The position numbers and the translations under genes are program-made. Positions 1 through 9,057 of a stretch of 64,000 nt of DNA are shown in pieces; the first letter of the stretch is position 1; every line of letters starts with the position of its first letter. The notes beneath the pieces were generated by a model. That model had not been told where the DNA came from, ran no database searches, and saw nothing but the letters and a program-made list of their open reading frames with translations. Origin of the DNA: JABMPO01 sp964539785 (GTDB taxonomy: Bacteria > Fidelibacterota > Marinisomatia > Marinisomatales > TCS56); assembly GCA_964539785.1 (NCBI GenBank), contig CAZIJQ010000006.1, positions 1 through 64,000 of the forward strand, written 5' to 3'.

Positions 1-1
1 A

Positions 2-214
2 TTAAATTATCCAGATCGTTATTATACCGGTTACACTGAAAATATTACACAAAGACTTAAAGCTCACAACTACGGTCAGGATACTTATACTAATAAATAT
101 AAACCCTGGAAAATAAAGACCACAATTTCCTTTACAGACCAGCAGCGCGCGCTTGATTTTGAGCGTTATCTTAAATCACCATCTGGCCTAGCTTTTGCCA
201 AGAAAAGACTCTAA
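2..214 (+). CDS. GIY-YIG nuclease-family protein, C-terminal part
   Basis: This is the last 70 codons of a gene that begins before the window. The visible part starts LNYPDRYYTGYTENITQRL, which matches the part of the GIY-YIG fold just after the first strand (a YxGxT segment, then an R at the usual active-site spacing followed by LKAHN). Small stand-alone proteins of this family (UPF0213/YhbQ-like) are about 80-100 residues, so little is missing. The start, and therefore the GIY half of the motif, lies outside the window. The cellular role of these short proteins is not settled. Confidence is good for the family and low for function. Confidence 0.75.
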   Translation, partial: LNYPDRYYTGYTENITQRLKAHNYGQDTYTNKYKPWKIKTTISFTDQQRALDFERYLKSPSGLAFAKKRL

Positions 215-282
215 TTAGTCACTCATCTGTAATGAAATGTATCGTCAGGTTTCAAAACTGACTTATGTTGAAACACAGACAG

Positions 283-560
283 CCCATGACTTCAGTCATG
301 GGATAAAGACATACCAATCCATAACCGTTTTAACGGTTTACCATATTCCGCCTACTCCCATAATTTCACTTTTTTATTAATTCTAAACCGTTGAAACGGT
401 TAGCTATTATCACAATTTGTAACCCACGGTTGAAACCGTGGGCTGGTTTTACCCCTTACGCAAAAAATAGTGATAGAGCATTGCCAAAGTTTCCATCTGT
501 ATCATCCGAATTATAATTGGCAGTTTAAATTTCTCGTTACTCACCGTTGAAACCGTGGGC
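283..560. repeat. Palindrome cluster A (REP-like short hairpins)
   Basis: Four perfect short hairpins lie within 160 bases, each with a 2-base loop: 283-302 (9-bp stem, loop TC), 323-338 (7 bp, loop TT), 386-401 (7 bp, loop GA) and 423-442 (9 bp, loop GA). A decayed fifth copy lies near 543-559. The bases next to each loop are always GTT/AAC or ACT/AGT. Such hairpins resemble REP elements mobilised by IS200-type (RAYT) transposases, but no transposase gene is in the window. A matching cluster is at 45130-45270. Confidence 0.75.
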
Positions 561-564
561 TGGC

Positions 565-627
565 CTTACTCCCCTGTGCAATGGTCTTATTCCTCAGTGC
601 AATAGTCTTACTCCCTTATGCAATAAT
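565..627. repeat. Three tandem copies of a 21-bp unit
   Basis: Units 565-585, 586-606 and 607-627 read cttactcccctgtgcaatgg, cttattcctcagtgcaatag and cttactcccttatgcaataa (first 20 bases of each). A related start is seen near 449. The flanks also form an imperfect duplication: a stretch ending in catctgtatcatccgaatta (near 491-513) recurs near 649-671. No open frame is kept, so the array is non-coding. Confidence 0.6.
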
Positions 628-715
628 GGAGATACAACTTTGCGAAATTTCACATCTGCATCATCCGAATTAGGATGGACAGGTTAAGCTTTTGCAATGT
701 CAAACCGGAAGGTAC

Positions 716-2116
716 TTATTTGCTGATTCTGGCAGAGAATTTCTCCCAGTACACCGGCATCAACTCCCTAACCTTCACAACCAGTTCTTCATCAGAGATT
801 GAGGTCAGGCGCCCTTCTTTTTCGTATTGATCAATTACCCAGCGGGCGACTTTATGTACTTTAATTTTATTGATCCGTTGATCGCCTTCCAGGTTGAACA
901 ATTCGTTGATCCACAGGCAGATTCCATCGACACCACTTTTATCAGTAATTGCTACTCGCGGCGGGCGATTGAGCAGTTTAGTCGTATCAAACACGTTATA
1001 GATTTGCTCCGCCTGTCGTAAACCGCCCGCATGAATTCCAGCCCGGGTGGTGTTAAAATGCTTACCCACAAAGGGGTAATTATCGGGTATCGGAAGTCCG
1101 ATTGAGCGCATGTAATCGGCCAGTTCGGTGATTATGGTTGTATCAATTCCACACAGGTCGCCTTTTAAGGCAATGTAATCTATAATTGAGGCTTCCAATG
1201 GCGGATTGCCAGTGCGCTCGCCAAATCCGAACAGAGTGGCATTGACCGCATCACAGCCGTACAACCAGGCGGTACTGCCATTGATGTTGACTTTATGGAA
1301 ATCATTGTGCCCGTGCCATTCCAGGCGGTCGCTGGGGATACCGCATTCCTGATTCAGCTTATAGATCAGTTTGGGAATGCTGCGCGGTAATTCGACACCG
1401 GGGGAGCTGATGCCAAAGCCCATTGTATCGCACAGGCGAATTTTAACCGATAATTCATCCGGTACCTGCTCGCTCATTTTCATCAACTGTTCAACAAAGG
1501 GCAGAATAAAGCCATCGATATCAGCCCGGGTTATATCTTCCAGATGGCAACGGGGTCTGATACCGGCTTCAAAGGCCGCGGCAACCACATCGCAATAATG
1601 ATCGATGGCTGCCTGGCGGTTGGGGAATTTCAATTTTTGAAAGATGTGGAAATCGGAACTGCTGGTCAGCATGCCGGTTTCTTTCAAACCGGCTTCTTTA
1701 ACGAGCCTGAAGTCACCTTTTTCAGCCCTGATCCAACCGGTGCATTCCGGATATCTGTGACTCAGGCTGCGGCAGCGATCCAGGGCTTCGCGGTCATTTT
1801 TGGTGTACAGGAAAAATTCGGTTTGGCGAATGATACCACGGGGACCACCAAGTTTGGCCATAAAATCGTAAATCTTGACCATTTGATCTATCGTATACGG
1901 TGGCCGGGCCTGTTGGCCATCTCTGAAGGTGGTATCAGTAATTACTATATCTCTGGATTTAACCGAGGTGGGATCAAATTCTACTTGATTACCATCAATA
2001 TATTCGATAATCGGACCGTCAAAATGGATCAGTGGCGGCAGATCATAATTAAAGGTATCGGGAAGTAGATTGGGTTCAGTGAAATTGGTTAATTCCTGTG
2101 AGCTGATTTTGTCCAT
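716..2116 (-). CDS. HMGL-like acyl-CoA/2-oxoacid condensing enzyme, candidate (Re)-citrate synthase
   Basis: This 466-residue protein belongs to the family of 2-isopropylmalate, homocitrate and (Re)-citrate synthases. It has the DTTFRDGQQ metal/substrate motif (about residues 61-69), the conserved HxH in RLEWHGHNDFH, and GFGERTGNPPLE near residue 300. The family condenses acetyl-CoA with a 2-oxoacid. The divergent DGQQARPPYT segment, the absence of a leucine-regulatory LeuA dimer domain and the lack of leu genes nearby favour the (Re)-citrate synthase type known from clostridia and sulfate reducers. That choice is inference. An AGGAG site sits just ahead of the ATG at 2116. The gene is monocistronic. 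Confidence 0.65.
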   Translation of the reverse strand: MDKISSQELTNFTEPNLLPDTFNYDLPPLIHFDGPIIEYIDGNQVEFDPTSVKSRDIVITDTTFRDGQQARPPYTIDQMVKIYDFMAKLGGPRGIIRQTEFFLYTKNDREALDRCRSLSHRYPECTGWIRAEKGDFRLVKEAGLKETGMLTSSSDFHIFQKLKFPNRQAAIDHYCDVVAAAFEAGIRPRCHLEDITRADIDGFILPFVEQLMKMSEQVPDELSVKIRLCDTMGFGISSPGVELPRSIPKLIYKLNQECGIPSDRLEWHGHNDFHKVNINGSTAWLYGCDAVNATLFGFGERTGNPPLEASIIDYIALKGDLCGIDTTIITELADYMRSIGLPIPDNYPFVGKHFNTTRAGIHAGGLRQAEQIYNVFDTTKLLNRPPRVAITDKSGVDGICLWINELFNLEGDQRINKIKVHKVARWVIDQYEKEGRLTSISDEELVVKVRELMPVYWEKFSARISK

Positions 2117-2548
2117 GGCCGACTCCTGTTTTTTTTGTGTACTGGCAATTTACATCTTGCGGTCACTTGGGAAAAGAATATTATCCCACCTGCTGTATAT
2201 TAAACAATTGTGGTAAACGACAAATATCAGGGAACCAGGAAGGATTAGCCGATAATTTAGATATTGACAGGTCCTTATATGATAATAAGATTCTATACTC
2301 CTTTTAATCCTTTGGACTTTTTGCGGTGAATACCCTAACTTTCACCGAAGTAGCAGGATAGAGAGAATCATTTCCGATTTATTCCATTATTCAGAATTTT
2401 AATAAACGGGAAACACTATTTCAACATTCGCTAACTGTGCATTGGTATTCAAAATACACAAGATCATCTACGATGATTCATTGGTGTAAATATCAGTAAG
2501 TCACTTGGAATAGTTGGGAGCTCACGTTGTTTATTGATCTATTTATGA
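2117..2548. other. Gene-free stretch
   Basis: About 430 bases of AT-rich sequence upstream of the citrate-synthase-like gene and of the sorting-domain relic. I see no supported gene, repeat or clear promoter. Confidence 0.5.
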
Positions 2549-2906
2549 CTCTCTATTCTCAATTCAATTCCTATCTGCCTGAACAACAACCTTTCATTAA
2601 TCAACCAAACCAATCCTAATCCCATTGGAGGAATTGAGTTGTTGGGGAATTATCCCAACCCTTTCAACCCAAACACGGTTATCAGATATATCATTCCTCA
2701 TATCTACTATTGTAAACCTTGATGTTTATGCCATGAATGGCCGCCACATAGCTACACTGGTTCATGAAGTACAAAACTCCGGTTTGAAAAATGTTACCTG
2801 GAGTGGTATAAATAATCAGGGAATTAGTGTTAGCGGTGGTGTATATTTCTACCGTCTATGGGTGGATGATTTTACCCGAACAGGGAAAATGCTATTTCTA
2901 AAATAA
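2549..2906 (+). pseudogene. Frameshifted relic of a secretion/sorting C-terminal domain
   Basis: Two adjacent frames together spell a type IX-like C-terminal domain. The first frame (2549 to about 2723) ends in IELLGNYPNPFNPNTVIRYI, the classic PNPFNP opening. The second (from about 2700 to 2906) gives VNLDVYAMNGRHIATLVHEV and GVYFYRLWVDDFTRTGKMLF. The frame changes between about 2697 and 2715, and the large extracellular part that should precede the domain is absent. This is therefore the tail of a lost surface protein, not a gene. An assembly error could explain the shift but not the missing body. Confidence 0.75.
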
Positions 2907-3098
2907 TCACAGGGGTGAACGGACCTTTATTCACGATAAATACTGTAGCAGGTGAACTTCAATGATTACAGTTAGTTCGCCCCTGTGTCAGATTTGCACT
3001 ATATCTTTTAACTACCCAAACAGAAAATTGTGTCGCCTATTCTTGATAGCTTATACCGTGGGGAACACTCTTCGAAAACCAGATAGCGATCTATTTCA

Positions 3099-3851
3099 AT
3101 GACTTCAATCAGACTCAACCGAGATTTTCTTAAAAATATTACCAGACAACACACAGACTTCAGTGAAACTGATCAAAGCAAGGGAATTGACCCACCGCCC
3201 ATTCAAAAGCCCTATTCAGATGAGCAGAAACTGATCCGACTTCCCAATAGAAATGAATGGACAACAATAGCTGAAACAACGATTGAAATGGCGATAGCCA
3301 ACAGGAAAAGTCACCGTAAATACAAGACTGATTCGATCACTCTTGAAGAACTTTCCTATTTGTTGTGGGCCACCCAGGGAATCCGATATATTGGAGCTCC
3401 CGAGCGGGCCTATCGCAACGTGCCATCGGCCGGTTGTCGTCATGCTTTTGAAACCTATTTATGCGTTTTGAATGTAGAATCATTGCGGCAGGGGATTTAT
3501 CGCTATCTGCCTATTGAGCATAGCTTGATACTGGAACATTCCGTCGCTAAGCTTTCTGAGAAAATTGTTAGCGCAACCATGAAACAGAGTTTCACCGGTA
3601 AAGCGGCAGTTAATTTTATTTGGAGTGTAATTCCCTATCGGACCGAGTGGCGCTATGGTACAGCCAGTCATCGAGTGATAGCAATTGATGCGGGTCACGT
3701 CTGTCAGAATTTATACCTGGCCTGTACTGCCATAGATGCCGGTACCTGTGCAATTGCTGCCTTTAACCAACAGCAAATGGATGAATTACTGGGCTTGGAT
3801 GGGAATGATGAATTCACGATTTATCTGGCACCGGTTGGTAAAATTCGATAA
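3099..3851 (+). CDS. SagB/ThcOx-type nitroreductase-family protein
   Basis: This 250-residue protein has the features of the SagB-type FMN oxidoreductases: NRKSHRKY near residue 68 (FMN phosphate contact), ELSYLLWATQGI, a NVPSAGCRHAFETYL segment, and the late AIDAGHVCQNLYLACTAI helix. In toxin-like peptide clusters such enzymes oxidise azolines to azoles, but the many single SagB homologues have unknown substrates. No cyclodehydratase or precursor peptide lies nearby, so a general flavin oxidoreductase role is more likely. No clear ribosome-binding site precedes the ATG, and the start is the least certain part. Confidence 0.75.
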   Translation: MTSIRLNRDFLKNITRQHTDFSETDQSKGIDPPPIQKPYSDEQKLIRLPNRNEWTTIAETTIEMAIANRKSHRKYKTDSITLEELSYLLWATQGIRYIGAPERAYRNVPSAGCRHAFETYLCVLNVESLRQGIYRYLPIEHSLILEHSVAKLSEKIVSATMKQSFTGKAAVNFIWSVIPYRTEWRYGTASHRVIAIDAGHVCQNLYLACTAIDAGTCAIAAFNQQQMDELLGLDGNDEFTIYLAPVGKIR

Positions 3852-3935
3852 TTAAGCAATTAATAATATAATTGCTTGCCCGCAACGTAATATATTTGTA
3901 AACTATTGTTAAATGTTACTTTCATAGGAGTTATT

Positions 3936-4244
3936 ATGGCTACAAAAACCTATACCAAAAGAGATATTAGTAATCGGATTGCCAAGCAGATTAATGCCAA
4001 GCACAATCAAACTTATGAATTTTTGAATGCTACTTTTGATGTTATGCGTGAAATGCTTTGCGAAGAGAATGCTATAACCCGGATAGAAATCAGAAATTTT
4101 GGTGTGTTCACTGTTAAGCCGACTAAAGCTAAACCACGCGCCAGAAATCCACGCACCAATGAGGAAGTTTATGTTCCGGCGCATAAAAAGACCCATTTCA
4201 AACCGGGAAAGATCATTAAACAAGTATTAAGTAAGCCTCTTTAA
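3936..4244 (+). CDS. HU/IHF-family DNA-binding protein
   Basis: This 102-residue nucleoid protein belongs to the HU/IHF group. The family hallmark lies at the centre: IEIRNFGVFTV (residues about 48-58), then the beta-arm RARNPRTNEEVYVPAHKKTHFKPGK (quoted in two parts: RARNPRTNEE and VPAHKKTHFKPGK), which would insert into the DNA minor groove at a proline. The ATG at 3936 is chosen over an upstream in-frame codon because AGGAG lies 6 bases before it. A strong hairpin terminator follows, so the gene is a single unit. Confidence 0.9.
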   Translation: MATKTYTKRDISNRIAKQINAKHNQTYEFLNATFDVMREMLCEENAITRIEIRNFGVFTVKPTKAKPRARNPRTNEEVYVPAHKKTHFKPGKIIKQVLSKPL

Positions 4245-4275
4245 CAAATAGGTATTTAAACATATAATTTAATTG

Positions 4276-4312
4276 CGGGGTAGGGTGGGTGAATCCACCC
4301 TATCCTCGTTTT
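4276..4312 (+). terminator. Rho-independent terminator after HU gene
   Basis: A 12-bp nearly perfect stem (ggggtagggtgg with ccaccctatcct) around a gtgaat-type loop is followed by cgtttt. It lies 30 bases after the stop codon. Confidence 0.75.
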
Positions 4313-4459
4313 ACAATCTGATCAAACTGGTGTTCACAGAAAATTTGCCCTGAATACCAGCATAAAATATTTTTTATATGATCTCATTTTAAATCCCAGG
4401 GAATAGGCGGCTGCCAGTATGAAATGAAAATTCCAATTGCAGTCACTTTACAAGATTAT

Positions 4460-5722
4460 TCAATCATTGATAATAGTCGGTTTAAACAACTCCCACCATT
4501 CTTTAAGTTGCGCGGCATGATAACCAAAAACCAGGATTATATGATTGCCAAGGGGTTTTACCAATAATTCGCTGATGGGATATTGGTTATTTAATTTTAT
4601 TTCTACCTGCGTACGACAAAGATTTTCAGAATTTCCATTATTGATGATATTACCCTCCGCCAGCCATAACAGTTCCATTTGGCGACCGCCAATCCGCAAT
4701 AATGTGACCGGGCCAGTTGGTAAAGCTCCTGCAATGCCAACACCCAATCCTGATTCAAAATGAGATCGCAATTGATATTGTCTTACTAATCCCCGTGCGA
4801 TAGTGCAATGAGCAAGGATCACGCTATTTTGTGTTTTATCAATTGTTGCCGGATTCGCCATCCAGGGAATTTTATCAAGCAGTTTATTCACCAATAGCAT
4901 TCCTATTGTACTGACCAGGTCGCCTTCGCAAGCGGCTATGATTCCATCATCATTCAGTTGAGAGAGGGCGAAACAACCAGTTGTCCGATTGTTGATAACC
5001 AGATCAAAACAGCGCACAGTCAGGGCAGTGAGCTGTTCTTTTTGAACCAAAGCTCGTAATGCAAGATATACGCGTACGGCATCATCAATATCTCCGGTAA
5101 CTGGTTCTCGCACCCCGGTTGATTTACCAGTAAACTCTTCAGCAATGTTGGCAACTTCATTATTATGTGTCCCTTGCATCCTGGTTTCGATTTCGGTCAT
5201 TGAAAGAGGAATTATATGAATTCCCCATGACTGATTTACTTCCTCAATATTTGGTTGGCTGGCAACTAACCAGTCCGAAGGTGCGCCAATCAGGCCAATG
5301 CGTGCTGCATGGAAATACTGTTGTACTCTTGCATAATTTAAAACCGTTATCAAATCTGTCAATCCCGATCGATCATCTGGTCCCTGTAGATGAACTATCC
5401 GGCCGCTTTTTCCATCTTGCTGACAGCGTGCCAGCAATTCAATAGCTGCTGGCAGGGAATTATTTTCTGAATGAGTAATCAACAGGAGGGGTTCATTGAA
5501 ACCAGCATCAGATCGTTTGTTATAATAATCCAGGATTGTATTCTCGGTGCCTCCGGTTATCACAAAATATATTGCAGTTCCACAAGAATTTAGATCATTA
5601 ATATTGGTAGGCCCGACTCCTGCAGCAGCAAGTGTAACTGAATATTTTTCAACGATCCGATCAAATTCAGTAAATGGAAGAAAACTAGAAGCGACTGGCA
5701 AATAAGCAATAGTATCTGGCAT
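4460..5722 (-). CDS. Fucose/arabinose-isomerase-like sugar isomerase-related protein
   Basis: This 420-residue protein has the two-part layout of L-fucose/L-arabinose isomerase-like proteins: an N-terminal Rossmann-like half with GLIGAPSDWLV near residue 150, and a C-terminal half with CFDLVINNRTTGCFALSQLN, ACEGDLVSTIGMLLVNKLL and AHCTIARGL. The conserved acidic residues of the isomerase metal site (CEGD) are present, so a sugar ketol-isomerase activity is possible. No sugar kinase or transporter is next to it and the substrate cannot be read from context. It stands alone, converging on the HU gene and divergent from the histidine kinase gene. Confidence 0.65.
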   Translation of the reverse strand: MPDTIAYLPVASSFLPFTEFDRIVEKYSVTLAAAGVGPTNINDLNSCGTAIYFVITGGTENTILDYYNKRSDAGFNEPLLLITHSENNSLPAAIELLARCQQDGKSGRIVHLQGPDDRSGLTDLITVLNYARVQQYFHAARIGLIGAPSDWLVASQPNIEEVNQSWGIHIIPLSMTEIETRMQGTHNNEVANIAEEFTGKSTGVREPVTGDIDDAVRVYLALRALVQKEQLTALTVRCFDLVINNRTTGCFALSQLNDDGIIAACEGDLVSTIGMLLVNKLLDKIPWMANPATIDKTQNSVILAHCTIARGLVRQYQLRSHFESGLGVGIAGALPTGPVTLLRIGGRQMELLWLAEGNIINNGNSENLCRTQVEIKLNNQYPISELLVKPLGNHIILVFGYHAAQLKEWWELFKPTIIND

Positions 5723-5815
5723 AGAATTCTCGTACGTTATTGGTCAAAATACAAATGAATCATTTTTGAACTGCCTGAGTTTAGCAAGCTTTTTGTAATT
5801 TAGGCCGTTGATTTT

Positions 5816-7534
5816 ATGAACACTTCCAAAACAATACGAATAACTCCCTGGTTTCGTCAGGTAAAATTCTGGCACTTGCTTTTATACGGTAGTTTATTGA
5901 TAGGTATCATTGTCACCGGATTTATGGAATACCGTTCTCGCTACCGGGATACTCTAAGTTTGTTTCAGGATTATTCCCATGCAACCGTCACTGCAATTGC
6001 ATTTAGTGGCTCCAATCAGGCGCGCCTGAGCGAAAAGCTGGAACAGTCCTACCTGAATCGGGCTTTAGGACTTCTTAAAACCGTAGACCAATTGGAAGCA
6101 GAGGATTTGCTGACACCTCAGCGCCTGGCTGCTTTACAGCGGGAACATGATATATTCCAGGTTATTAGGTTTGATTCTGATGGGTTGCCACTGGATCGCT
6201 TCTGGTCTGACCATAGAAGGGGACCACCAATCGGCATCCAACGACAGGTTGAGCCTTTGCTATCCGGACAAGTGGACACTCTAATTGCCGGTATGCCCGG
6301 CGGTGGACCGCCTTGGTTAGGTCCTCCAGGTGGTAATGCTAATTTTATCGTTGGCATCCAGCGATCACTGGGGGGAGCCATTATCTGTCAATTGACCATT
6401 GACGCGGAGTCAGTTTTACGCACCCATCTGGACCTGGAAAATCTACTGCTTGAAATGCTGGATATCGAGGGTGTCAACTATATTCATCTTGAATTACCAG
6501 GTTATGAATCGTTGATAGTTTCAACTAGTATTCCTCATAAAATGCTTTTAGCCGGGCAGCGCCAATTATTGCAGGAAAACCTATACCTGGTTAATGCCGG
6601 CGACCAGGTATTTGTAGAGGTCAACGATTATGTGGTTAAGGGCGGGGAAATCGGAACGATTCAAGTCGGTTTTTCTACCGTTCTCATCGATGAATTAAAA
6701 GCCAGTGTAATAAGTCAGATATTAATTCGCAGCGGATTATTCACTGTTATAGTGGTTATTGCTTTCTTTTTTATAATCTCACGCCAGAATACAATTCTGT
6801 TGCGTACGGAAAAAAACCGGATTGAACGAGACGTAGTACGATTGGAACAAATCAATAGAATACAGGAGAAACAGGCTGCTATTGGAACCTTGGCGGCTGG
6901 GTTAGCCCATGAAATTCGCAATCCACTCAACGCAATTGGTATAATCGCCCAGCGTTTGAAACGTGAATTTAAATCGACAGATCAAAGTACCAAGGTTGAA
7001 GATATGTCCGCCACTATGGTTTCTGAAATCAATCGCTTAAACCGAATTCTTGAGGATTTCCTGAATTATTCCCGCCCGACACCACTAAAATTTATAACTT
7101 TTAATTTAAATGATATCCTGAATGATTTGGCCCTGTTATTTAAAGATCAGGCTCGGGCAAATGAAATTGATTTTACAATTCAGAATGATGCTATTATCAA
7201 ATTGGAAGGCGATCCGGAATATCTGAAACAGGCACTCCATAATATCATTCGTAATGGATTGGAGGCGACTGACCCCGGTGGTAAGGTAAGCTTTTCTGTC
7301 GCTGACACAAAGCCCGAAATAATTATCCGAATAAAGGATACCGGTATTGGTATTGAATCCCAAAAACTGAATCGCATCTTTGATATTTTCTATACTACTA
7401 AAGAAAATGGCAATGGAATTGGACTGGCGGTGACCCATAAGATCATTTCCGATCACAATGGGACAATCGAAGTATTAAGTGAACCGGGCCAGGGAACTGA
7501 ATTTGTAATTACCTTACCAAAAAAGCGCTTATGA
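5816..7534 (+). CDS. Membrane sensor histidine kinase (ZraS/NtrB-like)
   Basis: This 572-residue kinase has a first membrane segment at about 18-40, a periplasmic sensor domain of about 260 residues, a second membrane segment at about 303-325, a short coiled coil and a kinase core. The phosphoacceptor is His365 in GLAHEIRNPLN. The ATP-binding domain has NIIRNGLEAT, IKDTGIGIE and GNGIGLAV. The sensor domain carries an unusual Gly/Pro patch (GMPGGGPPWLGPPGGN, about residues 160-175). The stop overlaps the regulator start by 4 bases (ATGA). The architecture and the Spy-like target downstream recall ZraS, the sensor of zinc and envelope stress. The signal here is unknown. Confidence 0.9.
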   Translation: MNTSKTIRITPWFRQVKFWHLLLYGSLLIGIIVTGFMEYRSRYRDTLSLFQDYSHATVTAIAFSGSNQARLSEKLEQSYLNRALGLLKTVDQLEAEDLLTPQRLAALQREHDIFQVIRFDSDGLPLDRFWSDHRRGPPIGIQRQVEPLLSGQVDTLIAGMPGGGPPWLGPPGGNANFIVGIQRSLGGAIICQLTIDAESVLRTHLDLENLLLEMLDIEGVNYIHLELPGYESLIVSTSIPHKMLLAGQRQLLQENLYLVNAGDQVFVEVNDYVVKGGEIGTIQVGFSTVLIDELKASVISQILIRSGLFTVIVVIAFFFIISRQNTILLRTEKNRIERDVVRLEQINRIQEKQAAIGTLAAGLAHEIRNPLNAIGIIAQRLKREFKSTDQSTKVEDMSATMVSEINRLNRILEDFLNYSRPTPLKFITFNLNDILNDLALLFKDQARANEIDFTIQNDAIIKLEGDPEYLKQALHNIIRNGLEATDPGGKVSFSVADTKPEIIIRIKDTGIGIESQKLNRIFDIFYTTKENGNGIGLAVTHKIISDHNGTIEVLSEPGQGTEFVITLPKKRL

Positions 7535-8856
7535 GAATATTAATTGTTGATGATGAACGCGCCCAGCGTGAAGCCCTGGCGGGATTTCTTCAATCCTTAA
7601 ATTATGATATTGCTACTGCTGATTCGGCTCAAACCGCCCTGGCCTATTTGTACCGTAATCAGGTTGATGTGGTTTTATCCGATTATAAAATGCCCTACAT
7701 GACCGGTAACGATTTGTTAAAGGAAATTCGTCAGCGTTATCCCGGAATGGTTGCGTTGATTATTACTGCGTTCGGTACTGTGGAAACGGCAGTGGAAGCC
7801 ATGAAAGCCGGTGCCTGGGATTTTATAACCAAGCCGGTAGACCTTGATAATCTTGAGGCTCAATTGCTGGATATCCAAAAATATCTTCAGGGGCAAAAAC
7901 CTGATCAGGCTCCGACAAAAACTACTGAAGAAGGCTTTATTGCCGCCGATACTGCTATGCTGACCATCCTGGCGAAAGCTAAACGAGTCGCTGCCACTAA
8001 CGCCACGGTATTGCTCACCGGTGAAACCGGAACGGGGAAAGAGGAATTGGCTCGTTATATTCATGAAAAATCAGCCCACCGGAAAAAGCAACTACAGGCA
8101 GTTAATTGTGCAGCTTTGCCAGCCAATCTGGTTGAGAGTGAATTGTTCGGTCATGTGAAGGGCGCCTTTACCGGCGCTGCCAGTGAGCGGACCGGCTATT
8201 TTGAAAATGCTGACGGTAGCACCTTATTTTTGGACGAAATTGGCGACCTGTCGCAAGATATCCAGGTCAAAATATTGCGGTTTTTACAAAATGGGGAGTA
8301 TCAGAAAGTTGGCAGCAGTACCACTGAGCAGGCGGTTGTTCGCATAATTGCCGCCACCAACGTTGATCTGCAATTGGCAGTTGAACAAGGTGATTTCAGG
8401 GAAGATTTGTATTATCGATTGGATGTTATCCGTTTTCATATACCACCTTTGCGAGAACGTCCCACCGATATCAAATTGTTGGCTGAGAATTTTCTAGAAG
8501 AGTTTTCCCATCGCCATAATCGGAGTGATCTAACTTTTACTCCGGCGGCGTGGGACAAATTATTGATCTACCCTTTTCCAGGTAATGTTAGAGAACTGCA
8601 AAATATAATCGAGCGGGCAGTGGTATTAAGTGTTGATTCCCACATTACTTTAGCCGAGCTTGAATTGCCTGAGCGAAAGCCGCTTCCCGGTCAGAGTGCG
8701 AGTGCAAATTTAGCTGATGCAGTGCAGCAGGTCGAGCGGGATTTGATTGCCCGAACCCTGGAGGATGCAAGCGGTAATCAGAGCGAATGCGCCCGTCGCC
8801 TGGGGATCAGTGAGCGCGTTTTACGTTATAAATTACAGAAATATCATTTGCGCTGA
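7531..8856 (+). CDS. NtrC-family sigma-54-dependent response regulator (ZraR-like)
   Basis: This 441-residue activator has a receiver domain (phosphorylated Asp51 in VVLSDYKMPYMTG), an AAA+ sigma-54 interaction domain (Walker A GETGTGKEE near 163, GAFTGA at 211-216, Walker B TLFLDEIGDL) and a C-terminal Fis-type helix-turn-helix (about 405-441). GAFTGA shows that it contacts sigma-54. It is co-translated with the kinase upstream. Two inverted repeats begin 3 bases after its stop codon and are its likely binding sites, so the 9-11 kb genes are the presumed targets. Sigma-54 itself is not in the window. Confidence 0.92.
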   Translation: MRILIVDDERAQREALAGFLQSLNYDIATADSAQTALAYLYRNQVDVVLSDYKMPYMTGNDLLKEIRQRYPGMVALIITAFGTVETAVEAMKAGAWDFITKPVDLDNLEAQLLDIQKYLQGQKPDQAPTKTTEEGFIAADTAMLTILAKAKRVAATNATVLLTGETGTGKEELARYIHEKSAHRKKQLQAVNCAALPANLVESELFGHVKGAFTGAASERTGYFENADGSTLFLDEIGDLSQDIQVKILRFLQNGEYQKVGSSTTEQAVVRIIAATNVDLQLAVEQGDFREDLYYRLDVIRFHIPPLRERPTDIKLLAENFLEEFSHRHNRSDLTFTPAAWDKLLIYPFPGNVRELQNIIERAVVLSVDSHITLAELELPERKPLPGQSASANLADAVQQVERDLIARTLEDASGNQSECARRLGISERVLRYKLQKYHLR

Positions 8857-8858
8857 TT

Positions 8859-8894
8859 ACGACAATTGTCGTTGATTTTCGACATTATTGTCGA
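8859..8894. promoter_or_regulatory. Pair of operator-like dyads, possible enhancer for the NtrC-type regulator
   Basis: A perfect 14-bp palindrome (acgacaattgtcgt, 8859-8872) and a second dyad (tcgacattattgtcga, 8879-8894, 6-bp arms with a TTAT loop) share the half-site CGACA. Their centres are 21 bp apart, two helical turns, so two dimers would sit on the same DNA face. They lie about 100 bases upstream of the weak sigma-54-like site and 170-200 bases before the next gene, the usual place for enhancers of this regulator class. Confidence 0.6.
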
Positions 8895-8994
8895 ATTTTG
8901 TTAATTTAGATTGATATTCAGATAGTCTAATATAATTCCATAATTTACGTATTTACAGTCGTATATATATTTTTACAGGCTGTATTTTATACTC

Positions 8995-9010
8995 TGGCAT
9001 GCTATTCGTT
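8995..9010 (+). promoter_or_regulatory. Weak sigma-54-like promoter candidate
   Basis: TGGCATGCTATTCGTT keeps the -24 TGGCA element and the G of the -12 GC at the right spacing, but the -12 element reads TCGT instead of TTGC. It lies 48 bases before the next start codon. It is listed because the adjacent regulator needs a sigma-54 promoter. The match alone is weak. Confidence 0.25.
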
Positions 9011-9057
9011 TTATCTCTGGCAATGATTAATGTAAATCAAAACAAAGGAGCAAGAAA

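Larger units (their letters stand above)
214..715. other. Gene-free stretch between GIY-YIG gene and citrate-synthase-like gene
   Basis: About 500 bases hold no plausible gene on either strand. The content is palindrome cluster A and the 21-bp tandem repeats, listed separately. The two flanking genes converge, so this is the downstream side of both. Confidence 0.6.

Noticed and set aside
1544..2068. Long open frame on the plus strand opposite the citrate-synthase-like gene
   Set aside because: It lies wholly inside a well-supported gene on the other strand and has no domain or ribosome site.
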